DNA of 64,000 nt from JAZKBN01 sp040388605 (GTDB taxonomy: Bacteria > Bacteroidota > Bacteroidia > Cytophagales > Flexibacteraceae): assembly GCA_040388605.1 (NCBI GenBank), contig JAZKBN010000005.1, positions 124,001 to 188,000 of the forward strand. The letters are read 5' to 3'. Of this stretch, positions 33,842 to 40,980 are shown one piece after another. Under the pieces are notes generated by a model. The model worked only from the letters and a program-made list of their open reading frames with translations, did not search any database and was not told where the DNA came from. Numbering within the stretch: position 1 is the first letter of the stretch; every line of letters starts with the position of its first letter. The position numbers and the translations under genes are program-made.

Positions 33842-34714
33842 ATGTATCTTGAAATGCCCATTCCCGCCTCAGAACTCATTGTAAACGCCGACGGGAGCGT
33901 TTACCACCTGGGCCTCCGCCCGCAGGATCTTGCCGATATTGTTCTAACCGTTGGCGACCCTGATCGCGTGGAAATGCTCAGCAAATATTTCGACAGCATT
34001 GAGCTTAAAGTTCGCCGCCGTGAGTTTGTAACGCATACCGGCACTTACAAGGGTGTGCGCATTACCGCCATGAGCACAGGCATGGGTACAGATAATATCG
34101 AGATTGTAATGAACGAGCTTGATGCCCTTGCCAATATAGACCTTGCCACCCGCAAGCCTAAAGACGATATTCGTAAGCTGACTATCATTCGCCTGGGGAC
34201 CAGCGGAAGCCTGCAAACCGATGTGGAGCTCGACAGCCATTTGGCATCCCACACCGCAACAGGGCTGGATACCCTGATGTTCTTTTACAACCTCCATCAA
34301 TCTGCCGAGGAGACCGAAATTTGTGATGCTTTCCAAAAAGCCATAAACCTGCCCTTTACTCCTTACCAGGCCACCGCCGATGCCGGGCTGCTTGAAACCA
34401 TAGCATTCGATATGGTGCCGGGCAATACCCTTACCTGCCCCGGCTTTTACGCCCCCCAAGGCCGCGAGCTTCGCCTCAAAACCCGTTTCGAGGGCCTGAT
34501 TCCGGCTTATAACGCATTCCGGCATAACAATTTCCGTATCACCAATTTCGAGATGGAAACTGCCGGCTATTACAGCATGGGCAGGTTATTGGGCCACCGC
34601 ATGCTTTCATTGAACTGCATAGTGGCACATCGCATGAGCAACAAATTCTCGCAGCAGGCCGAAGCCGTTATGGACAGCCTGATTCGTAAAGTGCTCGATC
34701 GCGTTTCGGCATAA
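33842..34714 (+). CDS. Nucleoside phosphorylase, uridine phosphorylase-like
   Basis: 290 residues. Cytosolic enzyme of the PNP/UDP superfamily: reversible phosphorolysis of a nucleoside to base and ribose 1-phosphate. Seen are the phosphate-binding start VLTVGDPDRVEML, the ISTGMGTDNIEI-like STGMGTDNIEIV, RLGTSGSLQ and the substrate-binding NFEMETAGYY. The last is the key family motif for 2'-OH binding. The 40-residue insertion around the middle and overall layout are closer to Bacteroidota uridine phosphorylase-like forms; base specificity is not certain. Follows trhO by 29 bp. Confidence 0.88.
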   Translation: MYLEMPIPASELIVNADGSVYHLGLRPQDLADIVLTVGDPDRVEMLSKYFDSIELKVRRREFVTHTGTYKGVRITAMSTGMGTDNIEIVMNELDALANIDLATRKPKDDIRKLTIIRLGTSGSLQTDVELDSHLASHTATGLDTLMFFYNLHQSAEETEICDAFQKAINLPFTPYQATADAGLLETIAFDMVPGNTLTCPGFYAPQGRELRLKTRFEGLIPAYNAFRHNNFRITNFEMETAGYYSMGRLLGHRMLSLNCIVAHRMSNKFSQQAEAVMDSLIRKVLDRVSA

Positions 34715-34769
34715 AAAGCAGGAACAAATCTAATCCCGGCAGGTTCTCGTAATTATAAACAATTAATAA

Positions 34770-35069
34770 TTGGCAGCTGCCCCTCGGAATACTATAATAT
34801 TTGCAGGAGCATTTGCTGCCTTCATGCTTTCGTACTTTATAGTACGGCTGTTTCCCGCATGGTTAGGTTTTTGGCTCATGACGGCATCGGGTTTAGCAGT
34901 ATCTGCCATAACCTATGGCTTATATTACCTGCTAACCAGGCTCGCCGATATGGTTTCGGGCCTGAAGCCGGGTTTACGCATAGCCGGGTTCATAATTGGG
35001 TTTGCGGCCATATTGGCCGCATGGCTATTTTCAGTTGCATTTATCTTTAGTTTCGGCTACTTACTGTGA
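34770..35069 (+). CDS. Small three-helix membrane protein overlapping the KirBac gene
   Basis: 99 residues, start codon TTG at 34770 (no ATG in the open frame upstream of the first helix). Almost all hydrophobic: helices at about 9-26, 33-54 and 70-97. Sequence not matched to any family. Its stop overlaps the GTG start of the KirBac channel by 4 bp (GTGA), which couples translation. The shared frame and size suggest a membrane partner of the channel, but this is inference. Codon usage is like its neighbours, supporting a real gene. Confidence 0.62.
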   Translation: MAAAPRNTIIFAGAFAAFMLSYFIVRLFPAWLGFWLMTASGLAVSAITYGLYYLLTRLADMVSGLKPGLRIAGFIIGFAAILAAWLFSVAFIFSFGYLL

Positions 35070-36013
35070 TAAAAACTTCCTCCTTCCGCCGCGATGCCCG
35101 CGATGCCGGGTTTGGCAGTAAAATAGGCATGCAGGCAGGCCGTTTCCTGAACCAGAACGGTACTTTTAATGTAAAGAAAACGGGGCTGCCCTTCTTTGTG
35201 CGCATAAGCTTTTACCATGAGCTTATTACCATGAGCTGGCAGCGCTTTGCCCTTGTAATTCTTGGCGGCTATTTCCTGATGAACTTCTTTTTTGCCTGCA
35301 TTTATTTCCTGCTGGGCAACCATATATCGGGCATGGTGTATCATAGCTCGCTTGAGCATTTTATTGAAGCTTACTTTTTCAGCGCCCAAACATTTACAAC
35401 GGTGGGCTATGGACGTGTAAACCCCATCGGCTTTATGGCCAGCCTTATTTCGAGCCTCGAAGCACTCATAGGAATCATGAGCGCGGCCTTAATGACGGGT
35501 ATTTTATACGGCCGATTCAGCAAGCCGCAGCCCCGCATCATCTTCAGCCAAAACGGAACCATAGCTTCTTACGATAAGGGAATGGCATTAATGGTACGCC
35601 TTGCCAACGCCAAGAGCAGCCAGGTTATTGAAGCCGAGGCAGAAATGACCTGCTCAATTATTGTAAAAGATGAAAATGGTAATAAGTACCGCAAGTACTA
35701 CAACCTTGATCTTGAGCGCCAACGTGTAACCTTCCTGGCCCTGAGCTGGACACTGGTACACCCGCTTAACGAAAAAAGCCCCCTCTTCGGCCTTACCTCA
35801 GAAGACTTCAACGAAGGTGATATAGAGGTTTTGGTCATGATTAAGGGCTACGACAGCACTTTCAGCCAGCAGGTTTATTCCATGCGCGGCTACAAAAATT
35901 GTGATTTTGTTTGGGGACACCGTTTTATCCCCATTTTCCATCCAACAAACGATGGTAATTCCACTGAAATTGAACTGGATAAGCTGAACACGTTTATCCG
36001 GGAAACTATTTAA
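35066..36013 (+). CDS. Inward-rectifier potassium channel (KirBac family)
   Basis: 315 residues. The pore region is TTVGYGR with the K+ selectivity filter TVGYG at residues 112-116, between two membrane helices (FALVILGGYFLMNFFFACIY and SLISSLEALIGIMSAALMTG). The N-terminal slide helix region has the KirBac FRRDARDAG-like basic stretch. The C-terminal half is a cytoplasmic immunoglobulin-like domain (ITVRLANAKS-like; WTLVHPLNEKSPLFGLT; HRFIPIF) that gates the channel. Starts at GTG 35066, overlapping the small membrane gene. ABC-F follows after 11 bp, so 34770-37890 is likely one operon. Confidence 0.93.
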   Translation: MIKTSSFRRDARDAGFGSKIGMQAGRFLNQNGTFNVKKTGLPFFVRISFYHELITMSWQRFALVILGGYFLMNFFFACIYFLLGNHISGMVYHSSLEHFIEAYFFSAQTFTTVGYGRVNPIGFMASLISSLEALIGIMSAALMTGILYGRFSKPQPRIIFSQNGTIASYDKGMALMVRLANAKSSQVIEAEAEMTCSIIVKDENGNKYRKYYNLDLERQRVTFLALSWTLVHPLNEKSPLFGLTSEDFNEGDIEVLVMIKGYDSTFSQQVYSMRGYKNCDFVWGHRFIPIFHPTNDGNSTEIELDKLNTFIRETI

Positions 36014-36024
36014 AGCAACAGCCT

Positions 36025-37890
36025 GTGAATCTGCTCTCAGCCGAGAACATCTCTAAAAGTTATAACGAGCGTCCGCTCATAGTAAACCAAACCCTGGGCC
36101 TCAGCAAAGGCGATAAAGTGGCCCTTGTGGGCGCCAACGGTGCCGGTAAAACCACCCTTCTGCGCATACTCGCCGGTGAAACCGAACCCGACGGAGGCAT
36201 AGTAAGCGTTCGTAAAGGCACCAGGCAGGTTTACCTGCCCCAGCAGCCCGAGCTCGACCCGCAAATGAGCATCCGCGAATTGCTCGACGGGGACGATAAC
36301 CCGGTGGCATCGCTCCTGCGCCGCTATGAGCTCGTAGCCGCCGACCCCGATGTGGACCCTGACCTTATACAGGAGCTTCTTGATCAGCTCGAAATGGTAG
36401 ATGCCTGGAATTACGATAACACGCAGGCACAGGTGCTCGGCAAGCTCGGTATTGCAGATATGGAGGCCAAGCTAGGCAGCCTCAGCGGCGGTCAGCGCAA
36501 GCGCGTGGCTATGGCCCGCATGCTCCTGCACATGCCTGATTTAATGCTGCTCGATGAACCTACCAACCACTTGGATCTTGATGCCATTGAATGGCTTGAA
36601 AACCGATTGGGCGGCCCGCAGGTAACATTGCTTATGGTTACCCACGACAGGTATTTTCTTGATAACGTAGCAACCGTTATTCTTGAACTGGAGCGCGGCA
36701 CCATTTACCGTTACGATGGTAACTATGCTTATTTCCTTGAAAAGAAAGCCGAGCGCGAAGCCATAAAGCAGGTTGAAACCGAAAGGGCCCGCAACCTGAT
36801 GAGCAAGGAACTTGAATGGATGCGCCGCCAGCCAAGGGCAAGGGGCACCAAGGCCAAATACCGTATAGAAGCCTTTTACGAGCTTAAAGAAAAAGCTGCC
36901 GACGGACCCAAACGCGAAGATTTGCAGCTGAACGTAGCCACTTCCCGCCAGGGCGGCAAGGTGATTGAAATTCACAATGCAAGCAAAGCCTGGGGAGATA
37001 GGGTAATGCTTACTAATTTCACCCACGTTTTCCGCAAGGGTGAAAGGCTGGGTGTGGCCGGGCGAAACGGCGCCGGTAAATCTACCTTCCTGAATATGCT
37101 TACAGGCCGCACCTCGCCTGATTCAGGTCAGTTTATTAAAGGCGATACTACCAAAATTGGGTATTACACCCAGGAAGTAGATAACCTGAACCCGGAAAAC
37201 CGCGTTATTGACGAGGTAAAGGAAATTGCCGAATTCATTACCCTCGGCAGCGGCGAAAGCGTTTCGGTATCGCGCCTGCTTACTATGTTCCTGTTCCCGC
37301 CGGCTCAGCAGTATGATTTTATAGGCAAGCTCAGCGGCGGTGAAAAACGCAGGCTGCAATTGCTTAAAATTCTGGTAGCTGCACCCAATTTCCTGGTGCT
37401 TGATGAACCTACCAATGATCTTGATATAGATACCCTGAACGTGCTGGAAGATTTCCTTGAAAGCTTCCCCGGCTGTTTGGTGCTCGTAAGCCACGACCGT
37501 TATTTTATGGATCGCCTGACCGACCACCTCTTTATTTTCGAGGGCGACGGCAAGGTTACCATGTTCAACGGCAACTATTCCGATTTCCGCGAAAGTCGCA
37601 AAGCCGATTCTGAGGCAGCGCCCAAGGCCAAATTCGCACTGGCAGATAAGCCTGCGCCTGTACCTGTGGTTGGCGAAAAGAAAAAGCCCTCTCAAAAAGT
37701 GCTGCGCGAGCTGGAACAGGTGGAAGCCGATATAGAAACCGTTGAAGCCGATAAAGCAGCCCTGGTAACCGAAATGGGCAACACCCAAAACTTCGATGCC
37801 CTTAAAAAGCTGACAGATAAAATGAACGCCATTGATGCAAAGCTCGATAAGCTGATGGCAAGGTGGGAGGAATTGCAGGAGCTGGTTTAA
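36025..37890 (+). CDS. ABC-F ATPase (Uup-like), ribosome-associated
   Basis: 621 residues from GTG 36025. Two ATP-binding cassettes without membrane domains: Walker A GANGAGKTT and GRNGAGKST, signature motifs LSGGQRKRVAMARM and LSGGEKRRLQLLK, Walker B LMLLDEPTNHLDL and LVLDEPTNDLDI. An inter-domain linker of about 80 residues rich in Arg/Lys/Glu (RRQPRARGTKAKYRIEAFYE) is the ABC-F marker, and the C-terminal 60 residues form a coiled coil. This layout is closest to Uup. ABC-F proteins act on ribosomes (for example, relief of stalling), so a translation role is expected despite its place after a potassium channel. Confidence 0.93.
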   Translation: MNLLSAENISKSYNERPLIVNQTLGLSKGDKVALVGANGAGKTTLLRILAGETEPDGGIVSVRKGTRQVYLPQQPELDPQMSIRELLDGDDNPVASLLRRYELVAADPDVDPDLIQELLDQLEMVDAWNYDNTQAQVLGKLGIADMEAKLGSLSGGQRKRVAMARMLLHMPDLMLLDEPTNHLDLDAIEWLENRLGGPQVTLLMVTHDRYFLDNVATVILELERGTIYRYDGNYAYFLEKKAEREAIKQVETERARNLMSKELEWMRRQPRARGTKAKYRIEAFYELKEKAADGPKREDLQLNVATSRQGGKVIEIHNASKAWGDRVMLTNFTHVFRKGERLGVAGRNGAGKSTFLNMLTGRTSPDSGQFIKGDTTKIGYYTQEVDNLNPENRVIDEVKEIAEFITLGSGESVSVSRLLTMFLFPPAQQYDFIGKLSGGEKRRLQLLKILVAAPNFLVLDEPTNDLDIDTLNVLEDFLESFPGCLVLVSHDRYFMDRLTDHLFIFEGDGKVTMFNGNYSDFRESRKADSEAAPKAKFALADKPAPVPVVGEKKKPSQKVLRELEQVEADIETVEADKAALVTEMGNTQNFDALKKLTDKMNAIDAKLDKLMARWEELQELV

Positions 37891-37918
37891 TAACTAATCC
37901 TTTTATCCGTCAAAAATT

Positions 37919-37963
37919 AAAGCGTGCTGTAAACCTTATTATGGTTTACAGCACGCTTTTTTA
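37919..37963 (+). terminator. Terminator after the ABC-F gene
   Basis: A 15-bp perfect stem (37921-37935 with 37943-37957, core AGCGTGCTGTAAACC) with a 7-nt loop, preceded by A and followed by TTTTTT. Confidence 0.9.
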
Positions 37964-38008
37964 CTTTGCTTTTTTTTCTTAGGCGGGTGAAGCAGTTATA
38001 ATCCGCTC

Positions 38009-39250
38009 CTACTCAAACCTCAAACTCTCAATCGGGTCAAGCTTAGAGGCCTTAAAGGCCGGGTAAAAGCCAGAAATAATACCCACTGCGGCGCACATGG
38101 CCATGCCCAGGAACATCCATGCCCAGGGAATAATAAAATGGTTAATCCCCATTCCGCTTGATACCAGGTTGCCTATGCCAATGCCGAGCAGTACCCCGAA
38201 GAAGCCGCCTATCTGTGTAATGGTAATAGCCTCTATCAGGAATTGCTGGCGAATGCGGGCAGGGGTTGCGCCCAATGCCTTGCGTATGCCAATTTCCCGG
38301 GTCCGTTCGGTTACAGATACCATCATAATATTCATTAGCCCGATTGCTGCCCCGGCCAGTGTTATAAGGCCTATTACGAAACCGCCTATGCGTAATACGC
38401 CGGTAACCTTGCCCATGCTTTCAGCTAAAGATTCGGCTTTGGTTATTTCAAAAGAATCGGGAGCGCCCAGCCTGTCGTGCCTTACCTGCCGCATCAGTCC
38501 GGATGCTTCACTGATGGCGGGGTCAAGCTCCATGGGGTTATAAACAATGGTGGTAACATCATAATACAGCTGCTTTTCTGAGCTTAGCTGCTTACCGCGG
38601 ATCATGGGTATAAGCACATTGCGATCAGAGCCGTTGCCGCCCATGGTGCCGCCGGTGGCTTCTATTACACCTACCACCATAAAGCGCGCGCCTGATACTA
38701 TTATGGTTTTACCCAAAGGGTCTGTTCCGGGAAAGAGCTTATCTGCAATCTCCTGGCCAATGATGGTAACAAAGGCCCCGTGCAGCAGTTCTGATGATGA
38801 CATAGCACGGCCCGATTTCAGGTTATAACTTTTTACAGCCAGGTAGTTTTCATCTGTACCTATTACGCCGCTGTTGGGGTTGGTTTTGCGGCTGCCCGCC
38901 TTTACTTCTGCATCCCAGATTATCCAGGTACTTACCGACACTTTTGCCGAGCCATAAGCAAAACGCTCTTTATACATCATGGCCTCCTGGTACGAAATAT
39001 CAGAATAACGGGTTTCTTTTACGCCGCGCCGCTTACGTTTTACGCTTTTACCCTTTTGCCGAACATCAAAAGTATTTGCTCCCAGGTCTGCAAGGCTTGA
39101 GTCTGCCGATGCCTGTATGCCGTCTATTGCGGTGAGTATGCCAACCAAAGCCATAATGCCAATGGCAATTATGAGCGCTGTAAGTACAGTTCTTAAAGTA
39201 TTTCCGTAAATCGAGCGAAAAGCTTCGCTTATATTTTCTCTAAAATTCAT
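38009..39250 (-). CDS. ABC transporter permease, MacB/FtsX type
   Basis: 413 residues with four membrane helices in the MacB layout: one near residues 20-43, a large periplasmic MacB-type core (residues about 50-270), and three at the end. The C-terminal domain has MNIMMVSVTERTREIGIRKALGATPARIRQQF, the FtsX/MacB signature (given here in part). No ATP-binding subunit or membrane fusion protein is next to it, so the substrate, possibly a lipoprotein, macrolide or peptide, is unknown. A gene with its ATPase elsewhere is common for this family in Bacteroidota. Divergent from the DUF3137-like gene. Confidence 0.88.
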   Translation of the reverse strand: MNFRENISEAFRSIYGNTLRTVLTALIIAIGIMALVGILTAIDGIQASADSSLADLGANTFDVRQKGKSVKRKRRGVKETRYSDISYQEAMMYKERFAYGSAKVSVSTWIIWDAEVKAGSRKTNPNSGVIGTDENYLAVKSYNLKSGRAMSSSELLHGAFVTIIGQEIADKLFPGTDPLGKTIIVSGARFMVVGVIEATGGTMGGNGSDRNVLIPMIRGKQLSSEKQLYYDVTTIVYNPMELDPAISEASGLMRQVRHDRLGAPDSFEITKAESLAESMGKVTGVLRIGGFVIGLITLAGAAIGLMNIMMVSVTERTREIGIRKALGATPARIRQQFLIEAITITQIGGFFGVLLGIGIGNLVSSGMGINHFIIPWAWMFLGMAMCAAVGIISGFYPAFKASKLDPIESLRFE

Positions 39251-39484
39251 GGCAGTTTGTTGCGGAATGGCTCGCAGCAGGCCGGGTATTTTGTAAGGCC
39301 GTTAAAGATGCGGCTAATTGCTGCAAATCGCCAATCTGAATAGGGATGAATGGCAAAAAGGGCTGACAGAGGTGGCGCATTTTTTGCTGAAAATAATACA
39401 GTTCCCCTTCTGCGCTGTGCCAAAACCTTACGTAAGAAAAAAAACATAAAAAGGCGGGCATTTTGTTTGAAGCAATCAAAAATT

Positions 39485-39518
39485 AAGCAACATTTGTTTG
39501 GGAAACTAAATGTTGCTT
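39485..39518. repeat. 11-bp inverted repeat in the leader of the DUF3137-like gene
   Basis: AAGCAACATTT (39485-39495) pairs with AAATGTTGCTT (39508-39518) across a 12-nt spacer. The site ends 25 bp before the ATG at 39544 and lies in the divergent region shared with the ABC permease, so it may be an operator or a leader hairpin. Confidence 0.5.
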
Positions 39519-39543
39519 CACTAACAAATAACCAATTATCAGT

Positions 39544-40525
39544 ATGAAAAGGATTCAGAACCTCAAAAATTACTACGACACCGAATTGGCGTCGGAGCTG
39601 CACCGCATTGAAGGTCAACGTAAAGGAATCGTCAGGCAAATGATGGGGCTGTTTATTGCAGTCGCTGTTATTTTTCCATTAATTGCGTACTACATAGTNN
39701 NNNNNNNNGCCTGTTTACATGCTGTTCCTGATCCCGGTAGTTGTACTTGTAGGCATAGGTTTCTATATGGTTTATGAGTCCATTATTAAAAATACTTCCT
39801 TCTATAAAGATTATAAGAAAGATATAATTTATAGATTGATTAAGTATATTAACCCTACTCTTCGTTACGACAAGAAGCATTATATAAGTACCGCAGAGTA
39901 TTTTAACAGTGGCTTCTTCACCAAGGAATCTGTTCGTGTTGAAGGCGATGACCATGTTAGCGGCGCCATTGACGATGTAAATGTTGAGTTCTCTGAGCTT
40001 AAAGTTTCATATAAACGCCCCTCTGATAAGCAAAAATTCAAATCTGAAAACCAGTTTCATGGCATATTTTTTGTGGCAGACTGCCCCAAGCCTTTCCCTG
40101 CTGATTTGATTATTGAGCCCGTTAATCATCCTTCGCAGCCGTCTGATGTATTGCTGCCAATTAAGCACGAGGAATTCAACAGCAATTTCCGAGTAAGACT
40201 TCCCGGCCGCGATTATATGTTCCAGGCCCAGGAAATGATGACCAAAGATTTCCTCGACAAAATTGTAACCCTGAAGCACCAAACCACCAACGAGATTCAC
40301 CTCAGCTTCATTTATAATAAAATGTATGTGGCCATTGTTCACGATAAAGACCTTTTTGAACCTTCTGTTTGGAGCCCTGTTAATAACTTCGACTCTATCA
40401 TGATTCACTTTAAAGATCTTTATGTGCCCATTGCCGTAGTTGAGCACCTTGCTGCCCATAAAGAATTCGAACTTAGCGATGAACGCGAAGAGCATGTTTC
40501 TTCTAAGGCTACTGCCGGGGTTTAA
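39544..40525 (+). CDS. DUF3137-like membrane protein, broken by an assembly gap
   Basis: A single gene drawn across the ten Ns at 39699-39708. Before the gap: a charged start (residues 1-36) and one membrane helix (MMGLFIAVAVIFPLIAYYI). After it: a second helix (YMLFLIPVVVLVGIGFYMVY) and about 250 soluble residues with the DUF3137-type style (FNSGFFTKESVRVEGDDHVSG, YMFQAQEMM, MYVAIVHDKDLFEPS). The two pieces are in different frames, so the true gap is not 10 bp. In this family two helices sit close together at the N-terminus with a large cytoplasmic domain; its function is unknown. A terminator follows at 40578. Confidence 0.75.
39699..39708. other. Assembly gap (10 N) inside the DUF3137-like gene
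   Basis: Flanked by coding sequence of the same protein in frames 1 and 2. The missing sequence lies in the short loop between the two membrane helices. Confidence 0.99.
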
Positions 40526-40577
40526 TAATTTAAACAGCTGATTATTCGGAACTCCTCAATGTTGTTCTGCAGTATAT

Positions 40578-40617
40578 AAAATGCACCGTCTGTAAAGCAG
40601 CGGTGCATTTTCGTTTT
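40578..40617 (+). terminator. Terminator after the DUF3137-like gene
   Basis: AAATGCACCG at 40579-40588 pairs with CGGTGCATTT at 40601-40610, with CTG/CAG extending the inner stem; followed by TTTTCG. Confidence 0.75.
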
Positions 40618-40943
40618 CAGGTGTAAGTGCTTTTTAAAAGCTTAAACTGTAGGTTGTTTTATCTTTTTCCGGCCGACACATTATTTATGCCCCAATCATT
40701 TTTAGCAGGCTTTTCAATATCTTTTTTCGGTGAGTTTAGAGTCACGGTTCCGTGTTTAATTGTTATTCCAAATCATAAGTAAAACACGTTTATTATCTTA
40801 TACATAGTATGACTTAGGCTGTAATATTGTTTTCCTGTACCCGAATTTCATTTTTCCCTCCCATGTTAATTTAATGTAAACAGCCTGTGGCTTCTTTAAT
40901 AATTTGGTAACAGGGGCCTAACATGGGGGCAAAACAGGAGCTC

Positions 40944-40951
40944 TACTTTTG
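40944..40951 (+). promoter_or_regulatory. Candidate -7 promoter element for the TonB receptor
   Basis: TACTTTTG followed by TGGC, a perfect TAnnTTTG. It ends 29 bp before the ATG at 40981, giving a short leader and ruling out a GTG start inside the motif at 40951. Confidence 0.5.
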
Positions 40952-40980
40952 TGGCAGAGTTAAGAAATAAACAACCTGTT

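Larger units (their letters stand above)
40526..40980. other. 455-bp intergenic region before the TonB receptor
   Basis: Holds the terminator at 40578-40617 and the promoter core at 40944-40951. A short palindrome CACGGTTCCGTG lies near 40743. No riboswitch of the cobalamin, TPP or FMN class is recognised. No coding sequence. Confidence 0.55.

Noticed and set aside
40526..40980. Riboswitch upstream of the TonB receptor
   Set aside because: No conserved cobalamin, TPP or FMN core was recognised; only a terminator, a promoter core and a small palindrome.
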